A stretch of 64,000 nt of DNA from Pithys albifrons albifrons. Its lineage: Eukaryota > Chordata > Aves > Passeriformes > Thamnophilidae. The stretch lies in contig NC_092497.1 of the NCBI RefSeq assembly GCF_047495875.1, positions 67,928,183-67,992,182 of the forward strand, given 5' to 3'. Position numbers and translations under genes: made by a program. Under the pieces are notes generated by a model that was given only the letters and a program-made list of their open reading frames with translations, did no database searches and was not told where the DNA came from. This document shows, in pieces, positions 20,940 to 32,830 of the stretch; position 1 is the stretch's first letter, and each line of letters starts with the position of its first letter.

Positions 20940-21160
20940 AAGCATTTTGCATATGAATTGCTGTCTCTCTTTTGTACACTTCTGTTGTTAATATTGTTGC
21001 TGTTCCTGTTTGTTTTTCTTATCTCCTTGCTGTTTCCAGTATTTTTTTTTATCTCAACCTGTAATCTTTACTTTTGGTGCCTCCAGTTCTCCTCTGCATC
21101 CTGCCACAGTTGAGGAGGAGGGGGAAGTGAGTGAATGGCATGTGGTTTCAGTGAGAGTAC
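20940..21160 (+). mobile_element. 3' part of a bird ERV LTR, plus strand
   Basis: ttgctgtttccag, then tatctcaacctgtaatcttt and ggggaagtgagtgaatgg, appear in the order seen at the 3' end of avian LTRs related to the one at 52282-52852. The terminal bases are lost. Confidence 0.5.
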
Positions 21161-23266
21161 TAAATTAGAGAATATTATTCCTAAATCACACCATAAGGGA
21201 AAAAGATGCACAATAATTAAGCAGCCTTGTCTTGACCAAGCAGGATTTGTCTCTCAAATACATACACACATAACTATAGAATAAGGAAGTCTAAATACTT
21301 AATGCATGCATTTGTATGCAAATGTATGTATTTAATAGAGATAGTCACAGATGATTTATTAGTTTCCATTTTTCAGTAGACCTTTTTTTTAAATACATGT
21401 AGATCTTTCTTCTTGAAGTACTTATCAAGACATAAAAGAATAATGATTGATGAAGAAATTCAGTATGGCTAAGTCATCCCTTTCTATGTAAACACATAGC
21501 AGTTCACAGGTAAAATGTTAGCTGGAAGTAAGTAGTGAGTTTTCTCTTTTGAAAATACAAAAAAATTCCCAAATACCAGAATATCAGAAAAAGTGCAGCA
21601 AAAGCTTTTCTCACTGCAGACAAGGAAGCAAGAAACAATGACTCAAAAAACCACTACAGATTTGGTGACTGTATCATTTAATTCACCTAGCTTTCAGTGC
21701 CAAACACGTAGAGTATAACAGTAAAAAGAAACAAGGGAAAATATATGAGCTACGTTTACAAGAATTTTTGGCATATAGGATAAAATGCAAATGAGAGCCC
21801 AAATGAAAACATCTCATAAATCCCTTTTCTAACGAGTTCATTTCACTTCAGCTTACTCCTGCACTTCCTGGAACACTAGACAGCTATGCGATTGCCACAG
21901 AGTTTGCAATAGTGTCAACAAGAAATCAGTTAACGATTATTTAATGCACCAAAAAGCATGTGTCTTTAATATCATTAGTAAAAGTCCCTAGGTTTTTTAC
22001 TAGTCTGGCAGTTCAGGGACTCCGGACCTGGCTGGAATAGCATTGGCCCCTGTCTTATTTTAGTTTTTCTTAACAAGCACCTGATGGCAACTGCCAAACA
22101 TGTTGGAGATACAGCTCTGAAATTGCTGTATCTGAACACAACCTTATTCTCACAGGGAGGCCAGTGTGACCAGTAACTACACCTAAATACCCAAATGTAG
22201 GAGGAGATGATTATACACAATTGCTTCAACTGGGAAGCAATGAGAAGGAAGCAGACTGTAACATGAAAATGCAGCCGGAAATAAATTTCAGGCTGCCTGA
22301 ACTGATGGCGTATAATCAGAATATACACCAACATTCTTATTCTGTCATCTTTTTCCTCCTTCTCTGTCATTCTACAGGAAATGTGAGCTATTAGCATTAG
22401 GACATGGAAAGTTGTTGGAAAAACTAGCCTAATACCAGAGGCCAGAGATAGAAAGTAACAAGGTTTCTGTACAACAGAATTTTGTGAGATTTTTCTGTTT
22501 TACTGAGCTAATTTTGGATAGTGTTATGCTATTGAAACATTAATGTGATTAATAGCATAATCTCAGTTATATATATAGTTTCCTTTTGCCCATGACAATG
22601 GTTTCAGTGTAACATTAAATTCTGATGTCCTGTTCTTAAATGTCACACAAAACATACTCCCAGGTATTATTAAACTTACAGTTGTACGTGGGTTCTCAGA
22701 ATGATAAACCACCATTTGTAAATGACTTGTATAATTATTTGGCTCAAATGTTGACATGGAAAGTAAACTTTTCTTGTGTAAAAGGCTGGGAGACAACAGT
22801 TAATCAGGTAAAGCATGCATATATAAAACTACTATTCACTTAAAAAAATAACTAAAGTTTAAAAGAATCTCAAGCTTATATTTAGAACAGAAATTAATTC
22901 TTTTTCTGGGCTTACCATAAAGAAACCCCTCCACAAACATATTTTACTACATCAAGGACATCAATACAAGTTTACCATTTTTAAAGGTGTTTGTATGATT
23001 TGATGTCAGAGAAGTACATAGATACAAACAATCTGTGTAATTGTGTATGATAATTTCCTTGTTTTAGGGAGTCAGATGTTTCTTTTACTTCTGTGACTTT
23101 AAAAATGGTTGTCAGTTGCTATCAAAATAGAAAATCTTTTTCTCTCATCTCCCCACCCTTTTTTTTCATTTAAATGTTTTATTTGCTTGTCCAATACATT
23201 CTTGTCTTTAGTGTCATGTAATACTTTAATATTATTTAAACAGCTCATAGAAGAGCTTTTTTTCTG
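21161..23266. other. AT-rich non-coding stretch
   Basis: Nothing recognisable. A 140-codon open frame at 21975-22397 (minus) shows no domain. Confidence 0.5.
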
Positions 23267-23340
23267 TTATTATTATTATTATTAGTAGTAGTAGTAGTAG
23301 TAATATTATTTGTTATTATTTATTATTATTATTATTATTA
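23267..23340. repeat. (ATT)n/(AGT)n compound microsatellite
   Basis: Runs of tta/att units flank a short gta-type run. Confidence 0.95.
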
Positions 23341-24918
23341 CTCCTACTGCTTAAAACAGCCACATTAATAAGCAGATGTAGGGCTCAGGAGCTCAGAGGA
23401 GCATGTATATAACCCTTCGTAAAATCTCATTTGAATAAATTCTTAAACATGTAGAAAAATCTTACAAATTGAAGATGTCCTTCCTTAGCATTTATTAAAT
23501 CCCATGAGACTGGTCTATTATTGCAATTCTAAAAAAAATCTGATGTGAACTCTGTTCACTTCACTCAAGCTTTTCAAGTCTACTTTTTAAATACTTCTGC
23601 CTCCGTTGGAAGTCAGAGGTAAAGAAGAATCAAGCAATCAGGGATTGGTTGTTCATTTAACCTTATTCGAACCTAACTATAGCAAGGTAGATTATTTACC
23701 AGTATGAATGAGTACTTATTCTACTTATTGATGCATTAAAACCTGTTTTCAAATAAATTCTCAAAATTCTAGTCATTAATATACAGTTGAGATGAGATAT
23801 TGAAAGTAGGAGACATTTTAAAAAGCCAAGAGCTGAAAAATAAAACATTTGCCATCTTATTCCATAGCCTTATTACAATTTTTCCTAGCTCTGCAAAACG
23901 TATTGCTATGTTTGTAAGCCCATGTCCCTTAATTCCCATTAGTTACTATTACAATTGTTTGTACTTCAATTATTAATGAAAAACTTCCCCACAAAGCATT
24001 TCAACTTTATGAGGAGAGTCATTTTACTTTCAGTTTGAGCTGAAACCACTCATGCCTGTGCAATTAAAGCAGAGTGTTTCAGTTTAACATCTCTAACACA
24101 AGAGAACACTAAATGTGCCTCCTTCATTAGGGATCAAAAGTAAACTACAGCAATAAACAGGAAAGCAATTTCAAGAGCGTGTTAGAGTATCAGCTGTGCT
24201 GTTATTACAGACATAGTATACGGGGCTTAGAGCAGTCAGCTCTACAGTGCTGAGTGAAAACAATGCATGAGAAATAGCACCTGAAAAATAATTGATTTTT
24301 ACACTTCTTATGCTCATTACTACATTTTACTTGACCTCATTTGAAAAGATTTCCCATTTGTTTTTTTTCTCAAGTTTTAAGTTTAACGCAACACCTGACA
24401 ATTCATCAATGCTTTTCATATCTTCAGCACTATGCATGCACCTTGAAAAATAGATATTGTGGTTATTTAGCATAATTTGAAATGGTACCACATCATACAC
24501 CTTTACATCTTCCCTCTGCCCCCTTCTCCCCTCCTCCCCCCACATTAGCAGAAAGCTGATCTGTCTTTATGTGTTGTGCTCACTGAGGTTTGAAGCAATC
24601 TTGGGGTTGACCCCATAATGTGGATTACCTTCCACTTTCTCTGCTACCCATTTAAAACGCTGTAGAGATAGTTAACTTTTAAAGTGTGCAATTTTTCATC
24701 TTTTACCATTTTGCTGTACAGGTCCAGTACTTTCAAACAAATATTTCATTGATAATATCATTTGGAAAAAAACCCAAATATTTTCATTTCAACATAACTT
24801 CTGCTTTCCATTTATTCTTATCTTTAAAACTGCCAATATATTTTTTTTTACATTTCTTCAGGTAAGACTATCATAAAAATGAAATCTAGTGCTCTATAGA
24901 CGTAAAGGTGCACTGATG
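23341..24918. other. AT-rich non-coding stretch
   Basis: No gene or recognisable repeat seen. Confidence 0.5.
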
Positions 24919-24930
24919 ATCTGGGAGTTT

Positions 24931-25801
24931 CATCATCATCATCATCACGGCTCAGCTTCGCGAACTAAGATTTGAGAAGGGCACTACCCACGTTTGCTGC
25001 AAGTGTGCTGGTGGCTAAAAAGGCCAATACGGGATAGGCAGGTCCGGTCACAGAAGGCACAGCGGAACGTCTACCTAGGTGACATTGGCAAGGAACAGTT
25101 CTTTCTGCGTTGTCTTTTCTCCTCAAGACTGACTCTCCGTGCATTCTCAAAGGAAGCAGCAGCGTCGTGAATGGTGTGTCTCCATGAATCCAGATTGGAG
25201 ACCAGAGTGGACCATTGGTGGCAGTCAATATGGCCAAGGCTGAGGTGTTGTTTCAGGGAGTCCTTGTATCTCTTCTTCGGGGCTCCTCTCTTGCGGCAGC
25301 CCGTGGCAAGTTCACCATAGAGCACAATCTTTGGGAGGCGGTGATCCTCCATCCTGGAGACGTGCCCTGCCCAGCGCAGTTGCGTTCTCATCAGCATGGC
25401 CTCAATACTGCTGACCCCTGCCTGTTCAAGAACATTGGTCATGTAATCAGACCAGTGGATGTTTAGGATTGAATGGAGACAGCACTGATGGAAGCGTTCG
25501 AGAAGCCGCAGGTGGTGGTGGTAGATGACCCAGGATTCAGACCCATATAAAAGAGTAGACAGTACAATGACTCTGTAGACACTAATCTTTGTACTTTTCT
25601 TCAGGTGTTTATTGGACCAGAGTTTTTTATGGAGTTTTCTGAAGGCTCTGTATGCCTTTGCCAGCCTGTTGTCTATCTCTTTGTCAATCTTACCGTCTGA
25701 GGAAATGATACTTCCCAGGTAGGTGAACAGCTGGACTGACTTAAGCTCTGAATTGCCTATGGTGATGCGAGGATGATGGAAGACTTCTTGAGGTGCAGGT
25801 T
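24931..25801 (-). mobile_element. 5'-truncated RTE-type LINE with perfect 12-bp target duplication
   Basis: An 871-bp insertion flanked by atctgggagttt at 24919-24930 and 25802-25813. Its 3' end on the minus strand is a short (GAT)n tail, typical of RTE LINEs rather than CR1. Minus-strand frame 25442-25071 gives the C-terminal part of an RTE endonuclease-RT protein, with QLRWAGHVSRMEDHRLPK, a VLYGEL block and a K/R-rich end. The upstream part is out of frame. Many CpGs are retained, so it is fairly young. RTE elements called AviRTE are known from a subset of bird lineages. Whether this is that family is inference. Confidence 0.85.
25071..25442 (-). pseudogene. RTE ORF C-terminal remnant
   Basis: About 123 codons from the end of the LINE protein. 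The RT palm is not included, so it has no enzymatic capacity. It is contained in the element above, and the same region is present in the older copy near 40455-40682. Confidence 0.75.
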
Positions 25802-25813
25802 ATCTGGGAGTTT

Positions 25814-27943
25814 ACCAGACAAGCATTTCACTTATAGAATTGCCAGTTATAGAATGCCAATATTAATGTGTCTTTTGTTGTGTTTTTTATTTCTGTGTGG
25901 TCAAGGGGTATTGGGAGTTTTTATTTTGGGGGATTTTTTAATGGAGTATTGACTAATTACTACCTTAGAAAGCATGAATTCAAGTGTATCACACAGAATG
26001 AGGAAGAATATAATGTGTACTTGAAGGTCACTCAGGGACTTTTTTTAAAAATATAGGAGCATTATGACAAGAAAATAATAAATTTGAGATGTTGAATTGG
26101 TCTATTTCTCAGCTGTCCCCACTTTTTACTTTCAAGAATGTACTATTTATTCTTGTTTTTTAAAACTTAAGGGTTTATAAAATTAACTCTATGAGTCCAT
26201 TCCAGTCACACTTCCTCTAGCAAGTCACAGAAGATCTGAGTTGGCAGAAAGTGTAACTTCAAGTGAGAAAAACTTCTGAAATTGAACTGTTAAGAAAAGC
26301 AACTTTTATATAAAAAAATTGTATCAGTATGCAAAAATTCTTCCCATAAACCCTACTCAAGTCCTTTAATTTATGAATAGTGATTTCAATAGAAGCTATA
26401 AAATAAATTGAACTTATATGCAGTATCCAGTATTCAAGTACTCTGGATTACTCTTTAACTGGTTGCTAATCAAATCCCTTGAAAGTAGTTTACTTAGTAT
26501 ATAGTAACAACAATGACCAATAAAGAGTTTTTGTAGTAGAAGCACAAAAACACCTGTAAAACTGAGTCTCCATTTCCCTCTTGGAACTTGGAATGTATTT
26601 CTAAATGGAAGAAACTCTGAAGAATAAAAAATGACTTGCTGAATATTAAATAATGTATAATATTTGAGAGTTTTCTTCAGAAAGTTATGAAATGTACTAA
26701 TAAATGGTGATGCAAGATAAGATACTATGACTAAAGAGATGTGTTTGTAGTCCATATTTAAAACACTCTACCTTTTGGTGGGTACTGGAAGCAGAGTTCA
26801 TTTTACTACTGAATTCTTCCTTGAAAATGGCTGAACTAATTTCCCTTTCAGTATTCAGGACCTTAGGATTCATCTTAGGAAAATATTTCTTCAATAACTT
26901 TTCTTTAGATCTTGAAGCTCTAGATTACTTTACAAGTCTGTAGAGTTGTTAGTGGAGACAGTCACAAGGCAAAACTAGAAGAAAAAAATTGTTGGTGTGT
27001 TCAACAAGGTAAACATAAGCTCTTTATTATATCTAGACAGATTTTAGATGGTTTATTAAGTTCTAAAATTCTTGAAATATTAATGGGTCTGATTCTTATT
27101 GCTAGGACGTCTTTATTGAAGAAACAGAATACTGAAGAATCTAGCTGTTTTTATTTTTTTCTGTTTTTTTTAATTTTATTCAAAACTCTTCTGCAGAAAC
27201 TTCATTTAACTCCTTTTTAAATTCAATGAAATAGAAAATGCTGTAGAGTCCTACCTTTTGCTCTGCTTATACAGTCATTTCTGTGTTCTTTTATGCAAAC
27301 TAACAAGCATCAAATGTTTCAAACACTTCCTCACAGTAACATTTGCAGTCTCTAAATTAAAGACATGCAATTCTCTGGAGTATTTTTAATAATGCTTTGA
27401 TTATTCTATTTCATCCTATACTTTGCTTTTCAAGGTTGTGCAGAAATAGCAAATGACCCAAAAAAAGAGAATTTAGGTCAATGAAGTATATACTTGGAAG
27501 AATCTAAGACTTAGTGTGCCAAAAATTACAAAATAAAATATAGATCAAAATTAAATAAATTGAAGCAAAGATATTGAAATGTCAAATAACTGAGGAATTA
27601 ATGCTGCACATTCTTACAGAATATTATGTGGCTAGAAAAGTTCCCAAGCAATTTCCAGCTGTATGTCTTATGTTTTTAATTTAACTAAGGAACTCATGAA
27701 CCTCTGGACAGTTAAACTAGATTTAAGAAAGAAATACAAGCTCCTTTATAAATGCGGGTTTACCGTTGTTTTTTTTTCTACATTTCAAAATATTTGTCAA
27801 ATTCACCAGCTTGCATTAAGCAGCTCATTTCTCTGCATCACATATGGAGTGGCCATTGATCAGTAGACTCATACAGTTACAGGGCTCATATATACGTGTA
27901 TATCTGTATATATGAGGTATATACAAGGTATACATGGGACACC
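25814..27943. other. AT-rich non-coding stretch
   Basis: No gene, RNA or recognisable repeat seen. Confidence 0.5.
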
Positions 27944-28260
27944 TCAGGGCAGTTAAATGCCTCCCTGACATCCGATCCCGTCAGATCTCGGAAGCTAAGC
28001 AGGGTCAGCCCAGGATTAGTACTTGGATGGGAGACCTCCTGGGAAATGCCGGGTGCTGTAGGTTCTAGTCCTGAGGACTTTACTGGCACTGTCCAAGCTC
28101 GCTCGGCCGTGGCAGATGAACCTCAGGACTTAAACGGTGGGGCCAGTTCTGCACACACTGAGCCTCACCTAAAAAATCCACTGTGCAGGCTGGAAGGGCA
28201 CACCCACGTGGGGACAGCCCTTCCCAAATCTTCGTTCGTGAAGCTGAGACACACACACAC
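27944..28260 (+). mobile_element. 5S rRNA-headed SINE with an RTE-like 3' tail
   Basis: The first 119 bases or so follow vertebrate 5S rRNA, closely so from tcagatctcggaagctaagc to gccgggtgctgtagg; the first third is more diverged. A middle of about 135 bp, which I do not recognise, follows. The last 45 or so bases (cacgtgggg, cccttcccaaatcttcgttc, gtgaagctgag) match the 3' end of the RTE copies at 24931 and 40163. An (AC)n run closes it. Head, body, LINE-like tail and microsatellite end make a SINE. CpGs are well kept, suggesting youth. I found no clear target duplication. No other copy is in the window. Confidence 0.72.
27992..28062 (+). promoter_or_regulatory. 5S-type internal Pol III promoter
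   Basis: Box A (aagctaagcagg, 27992-28003), the intermediate element region (tggatgggagacc, about 28024-28036) and box C (gccgggtgctgtagg, ending 28062) are nearly intact. They should bind TFIIIA if the copy is transcribed (inference from 5S genes). Confidence 0.65.
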
Positions 28261-28261
28261 A

Positions 28262-28693
28262 TCTCTACTTTATTCAGTTTGGGACTTAAGGCTTTTATGG
28301 ATCATTACTCTCTGGTCATACAAAAAGCAGTATTTAAGAGCTGCTAAGCTTTAGTATGGCACTTCTTAATATTACATTTTTATGATTACATTTTATTTAT
28401 TTATTTATTAGTTTAGCTGGTTTTAAGAAAGGAATTCTGCATTCCTAGTACCTATGAGGCTGTCAGTGCCTGCCCCATTGATGTTAGAGAATGACCATCT
28501 TCACAGCCCTGTCCTGCCCAGCCATAGTTCCCGCTGCCCTTGGCCTATCCCAATCCCCAGGTTGGTGTCTGATAATCTGGATTGAGGCTGACCCTGGATG
28601 CCACTCACTCTGCCTTACTCCCTTTCTGGGGAAAATAGGCTGAGCTCTGGCTGTCCAGGTCCTGCCCTCTCACCCTTTCTCACAAAGTCACAG
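28262..28693. other. Non-coding stretch, GC-richer to the right
   Basis: Short (TTTA)n near 28396-28410, then GC-richer sequence from about 28440 that I cannot assign. Confidence 0.45.
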
Positions 28694-29790
28694 TGTCACA
28701 GAATGGGGAACCTTGGAAGGGACCACAGTGGGTCATTGTGTTCATCCTCCACATTCAAGCAGGATTGTCTTACAGAACATTACACAGTATTGGATCCTGA
28801 TGGTTCTTGAATATCCCCAGTGATAGAGACTCCACAACCTTTCTGGGCAATCTGTTCCAGTGCATAGTTACCTCCACAGTAAAGAAGTTCTTCCTCATAT
28901 TCAGGTGGAACTTCCTGTGCATCTGTTTCTGCCCACTCACTGTCTCTTGTCCTATTGCACAACACCACTGAGAAGAGTCTGGCTCCATCCTCTTTTTACC
29001 CTCCCTTCAGATACTTGTATACATGGTTGAGGTCCCCTCTCACTCAGTTCTTCTCAAGATTGATCAGGCCTATCTCTTCCAGCCTTTCTTCATAAGAGAG
29101 ATCTTCCCATCCCCTAGCCATCTTTGCCATCCTCTGCTGGACCCCGTCCAGGAGCTCTATGTCTGTCTTCTACTGAGAAGCCCAGAACTGGACACAAAAG
29201 GACCACTCCCTTGACCTGCTGTCAATGATGTTCCTAATGCACCCCAGGATACCATTGGCCTTCTTGGCCACCAGGGCACACTGCTGGCTCATGGACAGCG
29301 TGTTGTCCACCAAGATCCTCAGGTCCTTCTCTGCAGAGCTGCCTTCCAGCAGGTCAGCATTATTCCTCCACAATTGCTGGCCCCTGCATTTGCCTTGTTG
29401 AATTTCAGATGGTTCCTCTCTGCCTATCTCTCCAGCCTGTTGAGGTCCTTCTGAAGTGCTGCACTCTAGCTTTGTGTTGTCAGCGAACTCCCTGAGGAGG
29501 CTTCTGTCTCTTTGTCCAAGTCACTGATGAATAAGTGAAACAATATTGGGCCCAGTGTTAAATCTTTGGGGGCACAGCTAGTGACAGGCATCCAGCTGGA
29601 CTCTGTGCCATTTATTATAAACTTCTGGAATCTGCCATATACTCAGTTCTTAATCCAGCTCAGCTTCCGGTCATCCAGTCCACACTTCCTGGTTTTGCCT
29701 ATAAGGATATTGTGAGAGACAGTGTTGAAGGCCTTGCTGAAGATGAGGTAGGCAATATCCACCACTATTTCTCATGAATCCTGACAGGGA
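28694..29790 (-). mobile_element. CR1 LINE copy, minus strand
   Basis: Antisense CR1: gtcacagaatgg, then ccttggaagggaccacag, and downstream the antisense of the 'RNRLPRKVVES', '[10 protein letters not shown]' and related C-terminal RT blocks in broken minus-strand frames (28770-28988, 29170-29373). The 5' end is truncated and no complete RT remains. Confidence 0.8.
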
Positions 29791-30959
29791 ACCCCCTCTG
29801 TTCCCAGGCCCTAGCACCATGAAAAATTCCAAGATTTCTTCCTTTTTTTTTTTTGTCATTTGCATTCTGTAATATCTTTAATGAATATTCCTCTGATAAT
29901 CTCGAATGCTCTGTTAGTACTGACAAAAGTTTTGTCAAGAAATTTTTTCTTCATAGAATACTTAAAATACAAGCTGTATGAATAAGGTACATTGATTCAA
30001 CCTTATTAGTGTATATAGTTCATGCATAAGAATGGTACAACACAACAGCTTGAAAAACAGCAAATATTTAATGTACACATTCATCTGGAAATCAGCAAAA
30101 TACTGCATTGGTAGAAGTAGCATATTCTTTGACTCCAGAATAGATTGGAAGCACATATAAAAAGTAAATTGCAGACTTTTCAGTTCTCAAAAGACAAAAC
30201 AAGCAATAGGGAAGAACCCAACCCAACTTCCCAAAAGTTAAATTTCTTATGTCAGAGCTAGATATGTGAGATATTGACATTATTATTCATCTTCATTCCA
30301 TGCAATTTTCAATAGATTGATGTGGAAGGAAGTAGGTTTCAAAGAAAAGTGAAATGTCTCATAATAATTTAAAATAATAAAATCATATACATGTTAGAGA
30401 ACAACCATGTTTTACATAGATTAGTGAGAAGAGGAGAGAGAAAAACATGAATATGTTTTTAAGTCATGAAAAATCTGTTGGAAAGTTTTTTCCATTACAA
30501 TTCAAATTTACAAGAGATGCAAGGGTTCTAATGACCTTGAAAAGTGAAAAAAAATTAAGATACTGAATCAATCTAATTATTATGTAAATTGATAAAAGAG
30601 GAGAAAAACAATTCCTCCCCTCCCCATCCCACTGCAAAACAATAAAAAAGGATAAGTAAGCATCGTAAAAGAGACATTGAAAAAGCAGACAGTATTCCTG
30701 AATTAGATGATTCCCATTTTGATGTCAGTTAACACTGATTAAAACCTAAACCTCAGATGATATTGACAGCTGCAATAAATTAATTTAAGTTGTGCTGGGG
30801 TAGTTAGCAAGGATGAAATATTTATTCCTCCTGTTCTGCCTGAGCATTTCGTTATTGCAGTTTCTCAGTTTCTCACAGTTAGTGAAGTGAACACAAAACT
30901 TAGGATGCAATTGTTCAAATAAACACTGGATCGGTAAAAGTAATATTTTATTGGTGGCT
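29791..30959. other. AT-rich non-coding stretch
   Basis: No gene or recognisable repeat seen. Confidence 0.5.
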
Positions 30960-31590
30960 CAGAACCAACTTGTGTGTAAAGGGCCAGGTGGGGAGGGCCA
31001 GGCCTGCAACCACAGAACTCACTTGGCATGCAGACTCAGGGCAGCCTCGGAGCTCATATGGAGCAACCTATCGATCAAAAGGGCCACCTGGCAGCCTCCT
31101 AACACCATGGCCCCCTGGAACCTCTAACTCACTGTCTGATTGGCTACAACACCCTCACTCCAGTCCAGAAGGCACTGAATGGTCAGTGAGCTGGACATCC
31201 TGCCTGGGATGTTTCCATGGCAGGAAAAATACATAAATATAGGAGCAAATGGGCTCCATCTTGCCTTTTCTCATGGGGGGCTCCATCTTGCCTTTTTTAA
31301 TGGGACTTTCCATCTGCCTTATGGAGCTGGATCACGACTGGATTCTTTGGTGGTAGCTATTTACTCCCTTTTCTTCTCTTAATCTCTTTGTTTCTTTATG
31401 CGTTTATTTCTTTCTTTACTCCTTTCTTATCTCTTTTGGGCAACTTAAAACCAGTGGGTTGAATTTTGTCAAGGCTTTTTTGTGTGTTGGAGTGTGCTGG
31501 ATCAGTGTTTGGAAGAATGCTTTATTTGGGTCATGTGTTGCCCCATTTAAACCACTATCTGTGGGGAACAAACAGGACTATGAAATATGG
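30960..31590 (+). mobile_element. Putative LTR with TATA box, plus strand
   Basis: A GC-richer block contains an attggctac CCAAT-like motif (reverse strand), a TATA-like ataaata at 31233-31239, and directly after it a tandem duplication of gggctccatcttgcctttt (31251 and 31278, period 27). A pyrimidine-rich tract follows. This layout is like a U3-R-U5 arrangement. I could not define TG...CA ends or a target duplication. Confidence 0.35.
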
Positions 31591-31740
31591 AAAGAACAAG
31601 CTCTGATACAGACCCACATGGAGAACAGTGTTGCACACAGCCTGGACTGTATTAACTGCATACATGAAAGAATTTGGTGGTGGGAGCTTGAAAGTTAGAC
31701 ATTTCACTTATACAGGTTTCTAGTTCAAAAGGTTTTATTG

Positions 31741-31741
<1 letters not shown>

Positions 31742-31790
<49 letters not shown>

Positions 31791-31791
31791 A

Positions 31792-31838
<47 letters not shown>
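31742..31838. repeat. (CA)n microsatellite, about 97 bp
   Basis: Nearly pure CA with two AG interruptions at about 31785 and 31791. Confidence 0.98.
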
Positions 31839-31840
<2 letters not shown>

Positions 31841-32350
31841 ATGGTTACCACCCCTCCCATGTGTTCTCTGAGGCTTTTGTTTCCGATGAGTCATGCACCG
31901 ATTAGGCATGGGATTGTCTCCCAGGTTAGGACTGCCCCACCCGGGGGGTGTCCCTAATCCCCCTCACTCCCAACGCAGCCTCCAGTGCAGCTGCCCTGGC
32001 TGTTGTGAGCGGCAGTAGCTGGGACCTGCCGGCACGATCCCTCCGATCCAGACTGGGGGAGTCCTGGCATCGTCTCTGCCTCGAGGCGTCAATGTAGCCA
32101 TGGTTGGCGCACCTGCCCCTCCTAATGGTTTCCATCTCTATCCTATTGGTTATCTCACCTGTGTATCCGCAATCCCTGGGTTTATGTTAGGTTTGATCCT
32201 TCCATTTCCCCTATTGGCTAGCCAAGTGTGCAGGTCACTTCCTCTTTCAGAACCTATGAAGGTCAATAAACTACACAATCCCAGTTTGGGGATGGAAACT
32301 GGAATGTGTTATTGACTCTCAATACTCAATTTCAGGTCTCTGAGACAGCA
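31839..32350 (-). other. GC-rich unassigned block, possibly an LTR
   Basis: On the minus strand it starts tgtctcagagacc and has two CCAAT boxes (agccaatagggg and aaccaatagg). An AATAAA lies beyond the CA repeat near 31733. Minus-strand LTR identity is possible but unproven. CpG is higher than in the surroundings. Confidence 0.3.
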
Positions 32351-32639
32351 CATGCTAATAGGGAGGAAGAGTTATGGTAATCCAGGGAGTGGTTATTTTA
32401 ATTAGAGAATTACACAATACTTTGCTAAGTTACAGAAACAGTCAGTGTTCATTATCTCAGGGAGTTACATGAGGGGAAGAGACCAAAGGTTTTCAACATG
32501 GTCTGATAACATTCATTTCTGAGCTGTCTTTATCTCAAGGCAGGAGACAGCTTTATCTTCACGTTGAGCATCACTAGGCCTTCTCTGTTCTTGACAGAAT
32601 TTCTTTCAGCCTTTGTTGTCCAAGACTTTCTGTTTGTGA

Positions 32640-32830
32640 ATTCTAACCCTTTCTGCTATAAGCAGAATTCTATATTCCAACAGGAGCCCTTGCCCAATCC
32701 TGTCCCAGTTCCAGCACCTTCCCCTCAGAACCCTATAAAAGCCATGTGATTTTGCAATAAAGGGTTCTCACCTCGAGTCTCCCTGAGTGAACATCTCTCT
32801 CTCACACTCCCCAGCTTGGAAGGACCTGTA
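32640..32830 (+). promoter_or_regulatory. LTR-like promoter and polyadenylation segment
   Basis: TATAAAA at 32734-32740 is followed 15 nt later by AATAAA (32756-32761) and by a tctccctgagtgaaca stretch. Such tight TATA/poly-A spacing is typical of short-R retroviral LTRs. LTR ends are not defined. Confidence 0.4.

Noticed and set aside
21975..22397. 140-codon minus-strand frame
   Set aside because: No domain, no similarity I recognise, and composition like the AT-rich surroundings.
27944..28062. Functional 5S rRNA gene
   Set aside because: The first third is clearly diverged from 5S, there is no T-run terminator after the 3' end, and the sequence continues into a SINE-like body and tail.
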